Notes: generated by a model not told the origin, from the letters alone. A DNA stretch of 64,000 bases from Yoonia sp. G8-12 (GCF_038443675.1 NZ_CP151762.1:3569886-3633885), one strand, 5' to 3'. Positions 47,600 through 57,246 are shown, counted from the first letter of the stretch. Numbers and translations are program-made.

Positions 47600-48657
47600 T
47601 CACGGTCGATATCCAAAAACGGCTGGGGGCCTTTCAGCTGGATGTACAGTTTGAGGCGCCCAAAGGCGTGACCGCGATTTTTGGGCGCTCCGGGTCCGGC
47701 AAAACATCGCTGGTGAATGCCGTCGCGGGGCTGCTACGCCCTGATGCGGGGCGGATTGCTGTGGGTGACGCGGTGTTGTTTGACAGCGCCACCCGCCAAA
47801 ACCTGCCACCTTATAAACGGCGCATCGGTTATGTGTTCCAAGATGCGCGCCTGTTTCCGCATATGACGGTCCAGCGCAATCTGACCTATGGTGGCGATCA
47901 TGATGCGGCCCGCGTGATTGATGTGCTTGGTCTAGGCCATCTGCTGGACCGGATGCCAGCGGGCCTGTCAGGGGGTGAGCGTCAGCGGGTGGCGTTGGGC
48001 CGCGCGCTCATGTGTGATCCGCAGCTTTTGCTGATGGATGAGCCGCTTGCCGCCCTTGATGCCCCGCGCAAAGCCGATATCCTGCCCTTTATCGAACGGC
48101 TGCGCGATGAGGTGGAAACGCCGATCTTTTACGTCAGCCATGATGTGTCCGAGGTCGCGCGACTAGCCACCACTTTGGTGGTGCTGGATGAGGGCCATGT
48201 GGCGGCCTGCGGTCCTGTGGGGACGGTACTGTCCCAGCCCGAAACTATGCCTTTGGTCGGCGTCCGCGCGGCAGGGGCGGTGATCACGACAAAGATAGCG
48301 GGACGGCTTTTGGATGACGGGCTGACCGAGCTTGCCTTTTCAGGCGGGCGACTGGTGTTGCCGGGGATTTTGGGGGTACTGGGTCAGACCATCCGCGTGC
48401 GTATTCCGGCGCAGGATGTGATCCTTGCGACTGAGGCGCCAAAGGGGTTGAGCGCGCTCAATGTCTTGCCTGTGCAGATCACCCGCGTTGAATTCGGGCG
48501 CGGCCCCGGTGTGGCGGTCGGGTTGCGCGCGGGTGATGATGATTTGCTTGCGCGAGTGACACGGCGCAGCGCGTTACGGATGAACTTGGCCGTTGGTCAA
48601 AAAATCTATGCCATCATCAAGGCTACTGCGGTGGGGCCGGAGGATATCGGGCAGTAA
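47596..48657 (+). CDS. modC: Molybdate ABC transporter, ATP-binding protein
   Basis: ABC ATPase of 353 residues. Walker A GRSGSGKTS, signature LSGGERQR, Walker B LLMDEPLAAL and the switch His in YVSHD are all present. A C-terminal MOP-like molybdate-binding region (about 285-350) fits ModC. The ATG at 47596 overlaps the modB stop; an earlier in-frame start is inside modB. Confidence 0.96.
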   Translation: MITVDIQKRLGAFQLDVQFEAPKGVTAIFGRSGSGKTSLVNAVAGLLRPDAGRIAVGDAVLFDSATRQNLPPYKRRIGYVFQDARLFPHMTVQRNLTYGGDHDAARVIDVLGLGHLLDRMPAGLSGGERQRVALGRALMCDPQLLLMDEPLAALDAPRKADILPFIERLRDEVETPIFYVSHDVSEVARLATTLVVLDEGHVAACGPVGTVLSQPETMPLVGVRAAGAVITTKIAGRLLDDGLTELAFSGGRLVLPGILGVLGQTIRVRIPAQDVILATEAPKGLSALNVLPVQITRVEFGRGPGVAVGLRAGDDDLLARVTRRSALRMNLAVGQKIYAIIKATAVGPEDIGQ

Positions 48658-48662
48658 GTTGG

Positions 48663-49922
48663 CTAGGAAGTTGCGGTCCGTTCAAAAACAGCAAGCAAAT
48701 CTGCGGCGAGTGCATCGGTTTGCGCGCTGGCCGACTTGATTGCTTTGCTTGCGTTTTTGGCCGTTTCAGGCAAATCCCCGGACAATAGCGCGGTGGTGAT
48801 ATCCCCGGCCGTTGCGACCTGCATCGCGCCCGATGCCTGCGCGAGTTGCGCATAGTCGCTTTTGAAATTCGCCACCCGCGGTCCGTGCAAGATAGCACAG
48901 CCCAAGGCGGCGGCTTCCCACGGGTTATGGCCTTCGACCTCATTGAATGTACCGCCGATCAATGCCGTTTGGGCAAGGCGATAGATCAGTCCCAAGTCAC
49001 CGTAGGTATCGCACAGCCAGACGGCATCTTCAGGGGTGGGGACCTCGCCCTTGGACCGGCGCGGGCCGGATTGGGTGGTCGCATCCTGCGGAATACGGGG
49101 GGCGATAATCAAAAGCGCGGAAGGATCGGCTTCGCACAGCCTCATATGAGCCGCGCGCGCCAGCGCGATGTCTTCCGCATGCGCAGGGGCCACCGCCCAG
49201 ACTGTGCGCTCGGCAAATCGCCGCCGCAGTGCGCTTAACTCTGTCATATCGCAAAACAACAAGGGGGCCGCAGGTTTCAGCGAACCGGTCACCTTAACCT
49301 TTGCGCCAAGCTTCGCCAAATGCGTGGCGGTGTCCGCATCTTGCGCCGTGATCATCGTCATAGCGCCGTAAAGATCGCGGTAGAGCGAAGCCGCCTTTTC
49401 GTGCGAACGAAAAGAGGTGGCATTCATGCGTGCCGCGACCATGCACTGCGGTATCCGCCTTGCCGCCAGATCACTGACCATGCCGGGCCAAAGATCTTGT
49501 TCAACCCAGATACAAAGATCGGGATTAAAGTGATCAAGGAAACGACGCCGAAATGCAGGGGCATCAAGCGGTAAAAACTGATGCAGTGTCCGGGGCGGGG
49601 CGTTCTTGGCAAAGACCTCTGCAGAGGTGGAGGTGGTTGATGTGACAAGGAAAGACAGATCCGGGCGCGCTTGACCTAAACGTTCTATAAGGCCGCGCAA
49701 GGACAGGACCTCGCCCAAGCCAACCGCATGCAGCCAGATCAGCGCACCGTCGGGTCGGGGGGCGAGATTTCTGCCAAGCTTTTCTGGCCACCGCGTCGGA
49801 TGTTCTTTGCCCCGCTTCAGGCGGCGGCGCAGCATCGGCTTGGCCAGCAGCGGTATAAGATAGCTTGCCGCAAGATAGCTGCGCAAAGCAAAACCGCGAT
49901 GCATGTCAGCCGGGAATGTCAT
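48663..49922 (-). CDS. waaA: 3-deoxy-D-manno-octulosonic acid (Kdo) transferase
   Basis: Glycosyltransferase of 419 residues that adds Kdo to lipid A precursor at the inner membrane. An N-terminal membrane-associated helix is followed by IWLHAVGLGEVLSLRGLI and WVEQDLWPGM, then the GT-B C-terminal half with IGGTFNEVEGHNPWEAAALG. It overlaps the end of the upstream epimerase gene by 17 bases. Confidence 0.92.
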   Translation of the reverse strand: MTFPADMHRGFALRSYLAASYLIPLLAKPMLRRRLKRGKEHPTRWPEKLGRNLAPRPDGALIWLHAVGLGEVLSLRGLIERLGQARPDLSFLVTSTTSTSAEVFAKNAPPRTLHQFLPLDAPAFRRRFLDHFNPDLCIWVEQDLWPGMVSDLAARRIPQCMVAARMNATSFRSHEKAASLYRDLYGAMTMITAQDADTATHLAKLGAKVKVTGSLKPAAPLLFCDMTELSALRRRFAERTVWAVAPAHAEDIALARAAHMRLCEADPSALLIIAPRIPQDATTQSGPRRSKGEVPTPEDAVWLCDTYGDLGLIYRLAQTALIGGTFNEVEGHNPWEAAALGCAILHGPRVANFKSDYAQLAQASGAMQVATAGDITTALLSGDLPETAKNASKAIKSASAQTDALAADLLAVFERTATS

Positions 49923-51029
49923 GAAAAGTCTTTTGCAGGGAAGTTTCCCAAAAAGCGGGGGATTTCAAGGCTTCGACAAAGCGTTCTGATGCGCTTCCAC
50001 CGCCAAAAGCGTCGTGGCGCGCATAGGGTTTGCCCCATATGTCTTGCAAGAATTCATTGATCGCTGCGGTATCGGTTGCATCGGCAAAAAAGACGGAAGG
50101 CGATTTGGCGCGATTGGTTTGGCGGGTTCCAATATCAAGGGAAGGCAGTCCAAGGAAAGGAGCCTCGCGCACACCTGCCGATGAATTACCAACCATCGCT
50201 TTGGCGTTTTTCATCAGCTCAGAGAAATGGGCAAAGCGCATTGATGGCAAAACGCGGAACCGCTCCTTGGGAAGACGCGCGATTGCGTCAAAAATTGATG
50301 CAGATCCGGGATCATTATTCGGAGCGATCACGACGAAATTCCGTCCTGACTGATCGAGCGCGCCAAAAAGCGCATCGGCCTGGGCGCCCATGGTCGCCGC
50401 CTCCGAGGTGACGGGGTGAAAGACACAGATGCCGTAATCATCGAAAGGCACGGCATAGCGTTCCTGCACTTGCGCCAGCGAGACACCCGAGGCGCCGGCA
50501 TGAAAATCCAGTTCCGGGGATCCAATCGCGCGGATATTCTCTTCTGGCTCGCCCAAGGCCATCACCCGTCGCGCGGCATCCTGAGACGACACAAAATGCT
50601 GGCTGGCCAGTTTGGTGTTACAATGGCGATAAATCTCGTCAATCGTGCCTGAAACTTCACCCCTTCGATATGCGCGCAGCGGATGTAGTTCGTGGCGCAG
50701 ACAAGCGCGCAGGCCAGCGCCTCAACCCTGTCACCGTGAATGACGACAAGATCAGGGGTATATTCTTTCACAAAATCGGAAAACCCTATGACAGTCTTGG
50801 CTAGGACCATGTCCTGCGGATCACCGGGGCGTTGGTTGAGGAATTCATGCACCTGCACACCCGCAGTCCGGTGTACCTCTAATTTGGTAAGGCCGTAGCG
50901 TTTCAGCATATGCATGCCAGTCGTAAAAAACGACACATCAAAGCCCGCATCCCGCGAGGCAACTGCCAAGGGCTCAAGCTTGCCAAAATCGGCACGTGTT
51001 CCGGTCACAAAAAGAACTGAGCGCGGCAT
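49906..51029 (-). pseudogene. neuC: UDP-N-acetylglucosamine 2-epimerase (hydrolysing, NeuC-like), frameshifted
   Basis: The first part (RSVLFVTGTRADFGKLEPLA and LVVIHGDRVEALACALVCA to CAHIEG) and the second part (SSQDAARRVMALGEPEENIRAIGSPELDF to the stop at 49906) are two halves of one family but in different frames. Adding one base to the C4 run at 50660-50663 restores GGEVSGTIDEIYRHCNTKLA between them and a 374-residue protein. The family makes ManNAc from UDP-GlcNAc for sialic-acid-like or cell-surface sugars. Start at the ATG at 51029. Confidence 0.88.
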
Positions 51030-51174
51030 CGCGTCTTCCAAATCAATGCGTTATCGGACGACCCGATCTCTGTTGGGCTAAAGACTAGCGGGATGTCGCC
51101 GGAAAGGAAACGGGCTTTGGCGATGCGCCCGCGCGCATGTTGCCGATGCGGGGTTTGGTATCTATGATAATGGC

Positions 51175-51203
51175 TTGACCTTATCTGGCGTCATCCTTAG
51201 GTG
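51175..51203 (+). promoter_or_regulatory. Possible promoter of tRNA-Cys
   Basis: TTGACC at 51175-51180, a 17-base spacer, then TAGGTG at 51198-51203, about 13 bases before the tRNA. The -35 match is good and the -10 match is poor. Confidence 0.35.
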
Positions 51204-51215
51204 ACATGTTTACGA

Positions 51216-51289
51216 GGCGAGTGGGCAGGTAGGTTATGCAGCGGATTGCAAATCCGTGTAGACCGGTTCGATTCCGGTACTCGCCTCCA
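51216..51289 (+). tRNA. tRNA-Cys (anticodon GCA), CCA encoded
   Basis: The acceptor stem GGCGAGT pairs with ACTCGCC. The anticodon arm is GCGGA-TTGCAAA-TCCGT with GCA at 51248-51250. The T arm contains GGTTCGATTCC, and the gene ends TCCA. It marks the left edge of a low-synteny region and would be a natural integration site, although I see no second copy of its 3' end in the window. Confidence 0.97.
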
Positions 51290-51637
51290 TTTAGATACTT
51301 TAAGCGATTGTTATATATTTAGTTTTTCTATATTCCCGTAATTATTTGCGCAACTACCCACCCAAAAGGTGGCATGATTTTTGATTCTCAACCCGACGTG
51401 TCAACCAAAAGCGAATGGTAGCTTTTGATTGTGAAATGTACGGAGGATTGCTTCTATGTGTTAACCGAAACCGGGACGATCGCCTTTTCAGGCTAACGCA
51501 TCTGGTTGATAGAATGGCAAGCTGAGGTCTCAGAACTACAGAACTTCAGCAGCGTTGCACGATAGATTCAACTTGCGATTTAATGTCAAGATGCGTGATC
51601 ACCTGCAGCTTGCACGGCGGACGTCGTCTTGGGGCGA
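51290..51637. other. AT-rich spacer between tRNA-Cys and the insertion element
   Basis: About 350 bases with no gene that I can support. It holds a small stem-loop CCACC-CAAAA-GGTGG near 51358-51375 followed by a T-rich stretch, which could end tRNA transcription. Confidence 0.45.
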
Positions 51638-53170
51638 ATTCTGTTGAAAAACTCTTCTTGATTTGGATGGCATCGGCTGTTTTAATTTTCCTATGAAGCA
51701 GGGGGTTGAGCGATGATGGGACCGAAGCAGGAAGCACAAGCTGCGTTGTTTTACGCGTTCTCACTCGAGGATCACGTTCCACAGGATCACCTGCTGCGCT
51801 CAATCGATCGGTTTGTTGATCTCAGTGATATCCGCCAGTATCTGGCTGAGTTTTACAGCCACACCGGACGCCCTTAGATTGACCCTGAGCTTCTGATCCG
51901 CATGCTTCTGGTCGGGTATAGCTTTGGCATCAGGTCAGAGCGCAGATTGTGCGAAGAAGTGCATCTGAACCTCGCCTATCGCTGGTTCTGCCGCCTTGAT
52001 CTGTCTGATCCGATACCAAACCATTCGACGTTCTCGAAGAACAGGCATGCCCGTTTCCGTGAGAGCGCTTTGCTGCGCCATCTGTTTGAGAAGACCGTTG
52101 CGCGGTGTATCGCAGACGGTTTGGTGAGTGGCCAACGGCTTGCCGCAGATGCAAGTTTGATTGAGGCCGACGCTAATAAGCAGAACTCTACCCCAAAAGA
52201 AGATTGAGATCGCAGCTCTATTGATCCAGCCAATGCACCACGCGCTGTGCGGGAATATCTGGAGGTGTTGGATGATGCCGCTTTCGGCGCAGCATCCGAG
52301 GTTGAGCCAAAGTTCACATCACATTCTGACTCGTCCAGCCAATGGACCGCTGCACGCAAAGGCCCTGCATTCTTTGCGTATTCTACCAACTATCTGATCG
52401 ATACAGATCACAGCGTGATCGTTGACGTCGAGGGAACTAGATCAATCCGCCAGGCTGAAGTCGGATCGGTGCGCATCATGTTGGATTGGATTAAGGATCG
52501 GCATGACTTGGACCCCGAACGCTTGATTGCCGATAGTGCCTATGGATCTGGCCCGATGCTTTGCTGGCTCGTTGATCGTGAAATCAATCCCCACATTCCG
52601 GTGCTCGATAAAGCCGGACGGACAGACGGAACATGGTCTCGCGTCAACTTTGAGTGGGACGCCGAGAACAACCAATACATTTGCCCGGAAGGCGAGCCGT
52701 TGAAGCAGTTCCGCCGCAATTATTCCGACCCCAACCGTGGCCCCCTCTGGCAAAGGTGTCGCCAAGTATCAGGCCCTGAAACACACCTGCCAAGCCTGTC
52801 CGTCAAAAATGAAGTGCTGCCCGAATGCTGATGCGCGCAAGATTACCCGCGAAGAACATGAAGACGCCCGCCAAGTCGCACGCGACATTGCCAAAACCAA
52901 GCAATACGCTGTATCGAAGCGACTTCGAAAGAAGGTCGAGATGCTCTTTGCCCACCTCAAACGCATTCTCGGGCTGGGACGCCTCCGATTACGCGGTCCA
53001 TGTGGAGCAAATGACGAATTCCTACTCGCCGCAACCGCCCAAAACCTCCGCAAACTGGCTAAGATCTTTCCTGCACCGCAGCAAACGCGCAAAGCCTGAT
53101 AAGAAAGGCACTCGACCTCAGTTTTGAGCCGCGTTTTCTGCGCCAGCAACACGGTGTTTTTCAACAGAAT
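51638..53170 (+). mobile_element. IS1182-family insertion element, decayed
   Basis: Bounded by perfect 15-bp inverted repeats (ATTCTGTTGAAAAAC at 51638-51652 and its complement at 53156-53170). The single transposase gene inside is broken. The length of about 1.53 kb fits the IS5/IS1182 range. No target duplication is obvious. Confidence 0.85.
51713..53099 (+). pseudogene. IS1182-family transposase, inactivated
   Basis: Begins MMGPKQEAQAALFYAFSLEDHVP. The frame contains stops at 51875-51877 (TAG in GRP*IDPELL) and 52205-52207 (TGA in KED*DRSSI), each one base from a sense codon. A shift near 52741-52745 follows, after which GKGVAKYQALKHTCQACPSKMKCC continues to QQTRKA in another frame. The last part has the DDE-transposase end LFAHLKRILGLGRLRLRG. 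Two nonsense changes plus an indel mean real decay here, unlike the single-base breaks in the core genes. Confidence 0.88.
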
Positions 53171-53276
53171 GGGCGGATTGCGGACGTTCGCTGCAGTTCT
53201 CATGGAGGTCCGCTGTGCGGGACGAAGTGTGAATACGCTGCGACTGCGCCAATGACTGCATACAAAAAACCGACTT

Positions 53277-53723
53277 CTAAGTCAGATTGCCAGGGGCATC
53301 CGCGACCAAGCGATGAAGCAGGCCGGAAAGCTGCTCCAAATCTTCCTCGGTCCAGCGGTCACGAAAAATATAGCCTGCTTGTTTTGTGAATGTGACACGC
53401 GCTTCGTGAACTTTCTCCAGCCCAGATTCGGTCAGGACTACAAATGCCAACCTGGCGTCCCTTTCGTCCGTTTGTCGCGCTACCACCCCAATTTTCTCCA
53501 AGGGCGCTGCCATACGCGTTACCGTCGACGCGCTCATGTGCATCCGCTTTGCAAGTTCGACACGGGACAGACGATGTAGAGGTGCCTGTTCCAAGTGCAT
53601 GAGGAGAAAAACCTCGTTCACCGAGAGACCGTGGACCGAAGCGAAATCGCCCGAAAGTCGTGCTTTGATCTGATCCGCTGATTGCAGAAGGCGAAGAGTA
53701 TTTGTGAGGCATAAATCATTCAT
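53277..53723 (-). CDS. MarR family transcriptional regulator
   Basis: Protein of 148 residues with a winged-helix core: LSRVELAKRMHMSASTVTRMAAPLEKIGVVARQTDERDARLAFVVLTESG matches the MarR recognition helix and wing. It probably represses a nearby or distant gene in response to a small ligand. It faces the ABA4-like gene divergently across about 75 bases, so that gene is a plausible target. Confidence 0.9.
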   Translation of the reverse strand: MNDLCLTNTLRLLQSADQIKARLSGDFASVHGLSVNEVFLLMHLEQAPLHRLSRVELAKRMHMSASTVTRMAAPLEKIGVVARQTDERDARLAFVVLTESGLEKVHEARVTFTKQAGYIFRDRWTEEDLEQLSGLLHRLVADAPGNLT

Positions 53724-53797
53724 GTGGATATTCTATACATATTGCTTGCATGTGCAAGTACATTGCAATATTGGTGCGCGAATTATCCTGATCAACA

Positions 53798-54232
53798 ATG
53801 GACGACGTCATGGACCTTGAAATCATTTTCTCTATTTCTGGCTTACTTGCGATGGCAAGCTGGCTTGTTTTGCTCGCATCGCCGCTCATTCCACGTTGGT
53901 CTGACTTGATTGCTGGTTATCTCATTCCGACGTTGCTCTCATTAGGCTACGTCACTCTCATTCTCTTTTTTCCATCAAACGGCGGCGGCGGATTTGGCAG
54001 TCTCGCCGAAGTTATCGACCTGTTTTCGAACCCGAATGCGATGATGGCAGGGTGGGTGCATTATCTGGCGTTTGACTTATTGATCGGGGCTTGGATGTGC
54101 AGAACGTCAAGGCGCGATGGCCTGAGCTTCTGGCTTGTCGCGCCCTGCCTTCCAGTCACGTTTCTTTTTGGTCCAGCGGGTTTCCTTGCCTTTTCAATCG
54201 TTCGCATCTTTGCGCCGAAAAAAGCGGCCTAA
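53798..54232 (+). CDS. ABA4-like (DUF4281) membrane protein
   Basis: Protein of 144 residues with four hydrophobic helices and the family pattern MAGWVHYLAFDLLIGAWMCRTSRRDGLSFW, then GPAGFL. The plant homologue ABA4 is needed for neoxanthin formation; bacterial members are of unknown function. Divergent from the MarR regulator. Confidence 0.85.
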   Translation: MDDVMDLEIIFSISGLLAMASWLVLLASPLIPRWSDLIAGYLIPTLLSLGYVTLILFFPSNGGGGFGSLAEVIDLFSNPNAMMAGWVHYLAFDLLIGAWMCRTSRRDGLSFWLVAPCLPVTFLFGPAGFLAFSIVRIFAPKKAA

Positions 54233-54262
54233 ACTGATTCACACTAAAGAAAGACCTTCCCA

Positions 54263-54775
54263 ATGCATGACGATGACACACAGCAAGTTCACCTGATTTG
54301 CGGCTCAACGGGCGCGGGCAAAACGACATATGCCCGCGCGTTGGCCAATAGCAACGGCGGAGTTGTATTCTCGATCGATGAATGGATGATATCCTTGTTT
54401 GGGGAGGATGCACCGGACGCCTTGGACCCCGCATGGATTTTCCCACGCGTCCATCGTTGCGAGGCGCAAATGTGGGCAATGGCGTTGCAGCTTGGCAAGT
54501 TGGGGATTCCATCAATCCTGGACTTTGGGTTTCAGCGGCAAGAACACCGTCAGAAGTATGTCAGACTCGCGAAACAAGCCCAGTTTACGGCAAAGCTGCA
54601 CGTCCTAAATGTCGATGCTTCAGAGCGCTGGAAACGTATTGAGGCGCGCAATACGAACCGAGGCGAGAGCTTCCATATGGAAATCACACGCGGCATGTTT
54701 GACTATATCGAAACGACTTGGGAACTGCCCAGCGATGATGAGGTGGCCTCGATGTCGCTGGCAGATTTGGAATAG
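54263..54775 (+). CDS. P-loop kinase-like ATPase
   Basis: Protein of 170 residues with Walker A CGSTGAGKTTYARALAN at the start, an acidic IDEWMISLFG segment, and FGFQRQEHRQKY further on. It resembles small zeta-toxin/AAA-type kinases that phosphorylate a small molecule. No toxin-antitoxin partner is next to it. It follows the ABA4-like gene by 30 bases. Confidence 0.82.
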   Translation: MHDDDTQQVHLICGSTGAGKTTYARALANSNGGVVFSIDEWMISLFGEDAPDALDPAWIFPRVHRCEAQMWAMALQLGKLGIPSILDFGFQRQEHRQKYVRLAKQAQFTAKLHVLNVDASERWKRIEARNTNRGESFHMEITRGMFDYIETTWELPSDDEVASMSLADLE

Positions 54776-54916
54776 CGTCTATTAATTACATCATAGATCG
54801 GTCGTTCGTACAGCATGCAGCATCCTTCAAACTGGGCTCGCTACCGCCGACCGTGGCATGAAATTCCAAGGTCCGTTCTGGGTTGGCGAACGGCAGCAAC
54901 CGCCCGCCAACGACAT
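54776..54916. repeat. Fragment of a degenerate dispersed repeat
   Basis: No gene. The stretch around 54865-54900 (AGGTCCGTTCTGGG, then GCGAACGGCAGC) resembles pieces near 53205-53230 and 62995-63030. Confidence 0.4.
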
Positions 54917-55549
54917 TCAGATGTCGATCCGTTCTGCAATGCTTAACGCATCTTCCAGCTCAACGCCCAGATAACGCACCGTGCTATCTACTTTCGTGTG
55001 GCCAAGCAAAAGCTGCACGGCGCGAAGGTTGCCCGTTTTGTGGTAAATTTCCGCAGCTTTGGTGCGGCGCATCGAGTGTGTGCCGTATCCGCTGGGTTCC
55101 AGACCAATCGCTGTCACCCAGTCACGCACAAGTCGACCATATTGTCGTGTTGAGATATGCGGACGGTCATGAAAACGGCTCGGGAACATAAAGCGGCTTC
55201 CGATCATCTCGAGTGATCTTGCCCATGCAATGACGCTATCCCTCGTGTTTTCAGTCAGTTCAAACTGAACTGGTTTTTTGGTTTTGCTTTGGATCACTGA
55301 CACCCGTTCACGCACGCGATTGTCCTTCACCAAATCCGTCACGGCGAGAGTGACCAGATCGCAACCCCGAAGTTTGCTATCAATTGCGACGTTAAACAGC
55401 GCGAGGTCGCGAAGATAACCTGCAAGTTCGAGCCGGGCACGTATTGCCCACACTTGTTTGGGAAGCAGCGGTCGTTTCTGACCTATTATCCGCCCTTTGT
55501 TCCATGCTTTGTGTTTTGGGGTGACTGCGGGAAGTTGGACTCTTGGCAT
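54917..55549 (-). CDS. Compact tyrosine recombinase/integrase
   Basis: About 210 residues from the ATG at 55549. Catalytic-core residues are visible: Arg in SKLRGCDLVTL, H-x-x-R in GTHSMRRTKAAEIYHK, His in LLLGHTKVDSTV, and the nucleophilic Tyr in VRYLGVELEDAL. The N-terminal DNA-binding domain found in most phage or island integrases is largely missing. It is the likely enzyme of a small mobile unit near tRNA-Cys, or a stand-alone invertase. Confidence 0.85.
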   Translation of the reverse strand: MPRVQLPAVTPKHKAWNKGRIIGQKRPLLPKQVWAIRARLELAGYLRDLALFNVAIDSKLRGCDLVTLAVTDLVKDNRVRERVSVIQSKTKKPVQFELTENTRDSVIAWARSLEMIGSRFMFPSRFHDRPHISTRQYGRLVRDWVTAIGLEPSGYGTHSMRRTKAAEIYHKTGNLRAVQLLLGHTKVDSTVRYLGVELEDALSIAERIDI

Positions 55550-55915
55550 TATATGCCCTCCAATCCTCCCTCCAAACCCAGACATCAGCACAGCGCTGAC
55601 AACAAGAGCATAGCATCCTGTTGAACGGCTGGTGTCCGAAGTCGCTTGCAGGCGGTGTTGCTGCAAATGCATTGGGCCGCGATGAGCCCAAACTGTACCT
55701 CAATTTTTCTTGCTGCGTGCGCTTGCAGCATCAGAAATGCCGCGTGAGAAAGAAAAATGGTGCCTCCTCGCGGCGGAAACAACGTTCGTTCATGCAGACT
55801 GCAGCGAGGATTTACACGTTTTTATGGATTGCATCTGAAATCCCTGGAGCCGGTTTGGACTGCACCGAGACGCACATATGTTAGTAAAATTGGTAGCTGC
55901 AGCGCGCACCTCCTT
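55550..55915. repeat. Non-coding stretch with a degenerate dispersed repeat (inverted copy)
   Basis: About 365 bases without a supportable gene. At 55691-55772, read on the minus strand, the sequence aligns by eye with 62885-62965: both contain GCGCACGCAGCA and end in GGGCTC. Confidence 0.55.
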
Positions 55916-57061
55916 TCACTCCTTAGACCGCACCGCTGCCTCTCGATACCCTTTGGGCGTCATGCCTGTTTCTCGTTTGAACGCTTTGTAAAACGTTGAA
56001 CGCGAGTTGAAACCGACATCCAACGAGACCGTCAATGAGTTTGCCAATCCCTTAGCAATGAGCGGTTTGGCAGCCTCAATCCGGTGATGCGCGATAAAGT
56101 CGAAGAACGTTGAACCGATTTGTTCATTGAGCGTTTGGGAAATCTGATTGGGCAATGCGCCCACATGGCGGGATAGTTTTTGCAAAGAAAGGTTCGGATC
56201 AAGATACAACGCATCCTGTGTCATCGCTGATCTAATCCGCGTCGCAAGCTGTTCCGCGTGTGCGTCTGTCAAAGCAGATCGCGCATACTTCGGCTCCGAC
56301 GGATCGTTTGGCGGCGCATCTTCTTCGATCTCCGCTTCTGGTGGAGCAATCGATGCAAAGGCCAAAACGAATAACAGCAGGCAGGCCGTCAGGACGTAGA
56401 TGAGCTCCTTTACGACGATCTGATCAAACCCTGTATTATCAGCAACAAATGTGAATGCGGTCGCAGCCCATAAAGCAACAAGAGACACCACAAACCAGTC
56501 GAGCCAACGCAATTCGCGGTTATCAAGGTTGGAATAAAGCGACCGCAGTTTAGACCGGTAGTCGCGCAATCGTCTAAGTGTCGCGAAGAGATATAAACAA
56601 GATGAACCCACCCAACAGAAAATCAGGATGAACGTGAACAAAACAAGCGTTGAAGGTGCAATCCCCGCTGGCAGTTCACCCGCGATGAACATCGCAGTTT
56701 TGGCTTGGGCTGGCTGCAACCAGTAGCCGAGCATGACCATGCCGCCTACGACCGGCAAAACGACGTCGCGCCGCCGGATAGCCGAAGACCTCAGTTCGGT
56801 CGTCTTTGCGGCCACATAATAGAATACTGCTGGAGGCAGAATTAGCAGCAGTACCAGTACGGCCGGTAAGTAGAATCCGTACATCGATGGGGCGAACGCA
56901 AATACGAGTGGTGTGGAAACGATGCCGCCGAACACGCCAAAGACCAACATGAGATAGAAACGTGCATGCCCGTCTTGCGTGCCACGGATCGCCGACATGA
57001 CGCCCGCCAGTGCTAGCCCCAAGCAGGCGGCAGAAAGGGCAATGGTTCCATCGGTATGCAT
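55916..57061 (-). CDS. Membrane-embedded AraC-type transcriptional regulator
   Basis: Protein of 381 residues. The first ~240 residues carry about seven hydrophobic helices. The C-terminal ~100 residues form a two-helix-turn-helix AraC domain (LSLQKLSRHVGALPNQISQTLNEQIG ... SLDVGFNSRSTFYKAFKRETGMTPKGYRE). The regulator therefore sits in the membrane and presents its DNA-binding domain in the cytoplasm. The ATG at 57061 is preferred over a TTG at 57079. Divergent from the next membrane gene across about 185 bases. Confidence 0.88.
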   Translation of the reverse strand: MHTDGTIALSAACLGLALAGVMSAIRGTQDGHARFYLMLVFGVFGGIVSTPLVFAFAPSMYGFYLPAVLVLLLILPPAVFYYVAAKTTELRSSAIRRRDVVLPVVGGMVMLGYWLQPAQAKTAMFIAGELPAGIAPSTLVLFTFILIFCWVGSSCLYLFATLRRLRDYRSKLRSLYSNLDNRELRWLDWFVVSLVALWAATAFTFVADNTGFDQIVVKELIYVLTACLLLFVLAFASIAPPEAEIEEDAPPNDPSEPKYARSALTDAHAEQLATRIRSAMTQDALYLDPNLSLQKLSRHVGALPNQISQTLNEQIGSTFFDFIAHHRIEAAKPLIAKGLANSLTVSLDVGFNSRSTFYKAFKRETGMTPKGYREAAVRSKE

Positions 57062-57246
57062 ACTAATTGATAGGCCCAATCCCCTACCAGCATCAATGCT
57101 CTGCCAACATCATTGTCCGAAGTGTCACTACGGACATTCAAAAGTGTACGCGCCGTCCCGCACGGACGAAAGACGAGGATTTCTGGGTCAGAGAGGGTTC
57201 AAATTTCACGGCCATAGATGTTCGGCCACAGCCGCAGAGAACCCCA

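Noticed and set aside
4082..50663. Programmed ribosomal frameshifting as the cause of the five broken genes
   Set aside because: The runs are short G or C runs without the X-XXY-YYZ slippery form or a downstream structure, the families are not known to frameshift, and all events have the same sign, which points to consensus error.
52741..52745. Programmed frameshift in the IS1182 transposase
   Set aside because: The gene also has two nonsense codons, and this family encodes one continuous transposase, so decay is the simpler reading.
54263..54775. Zeta-type toxin of a toxin-antitoxin pair
   Set aside because: No antitoxin-like gene is adjacent, and the upstream gene is a membrane protein.
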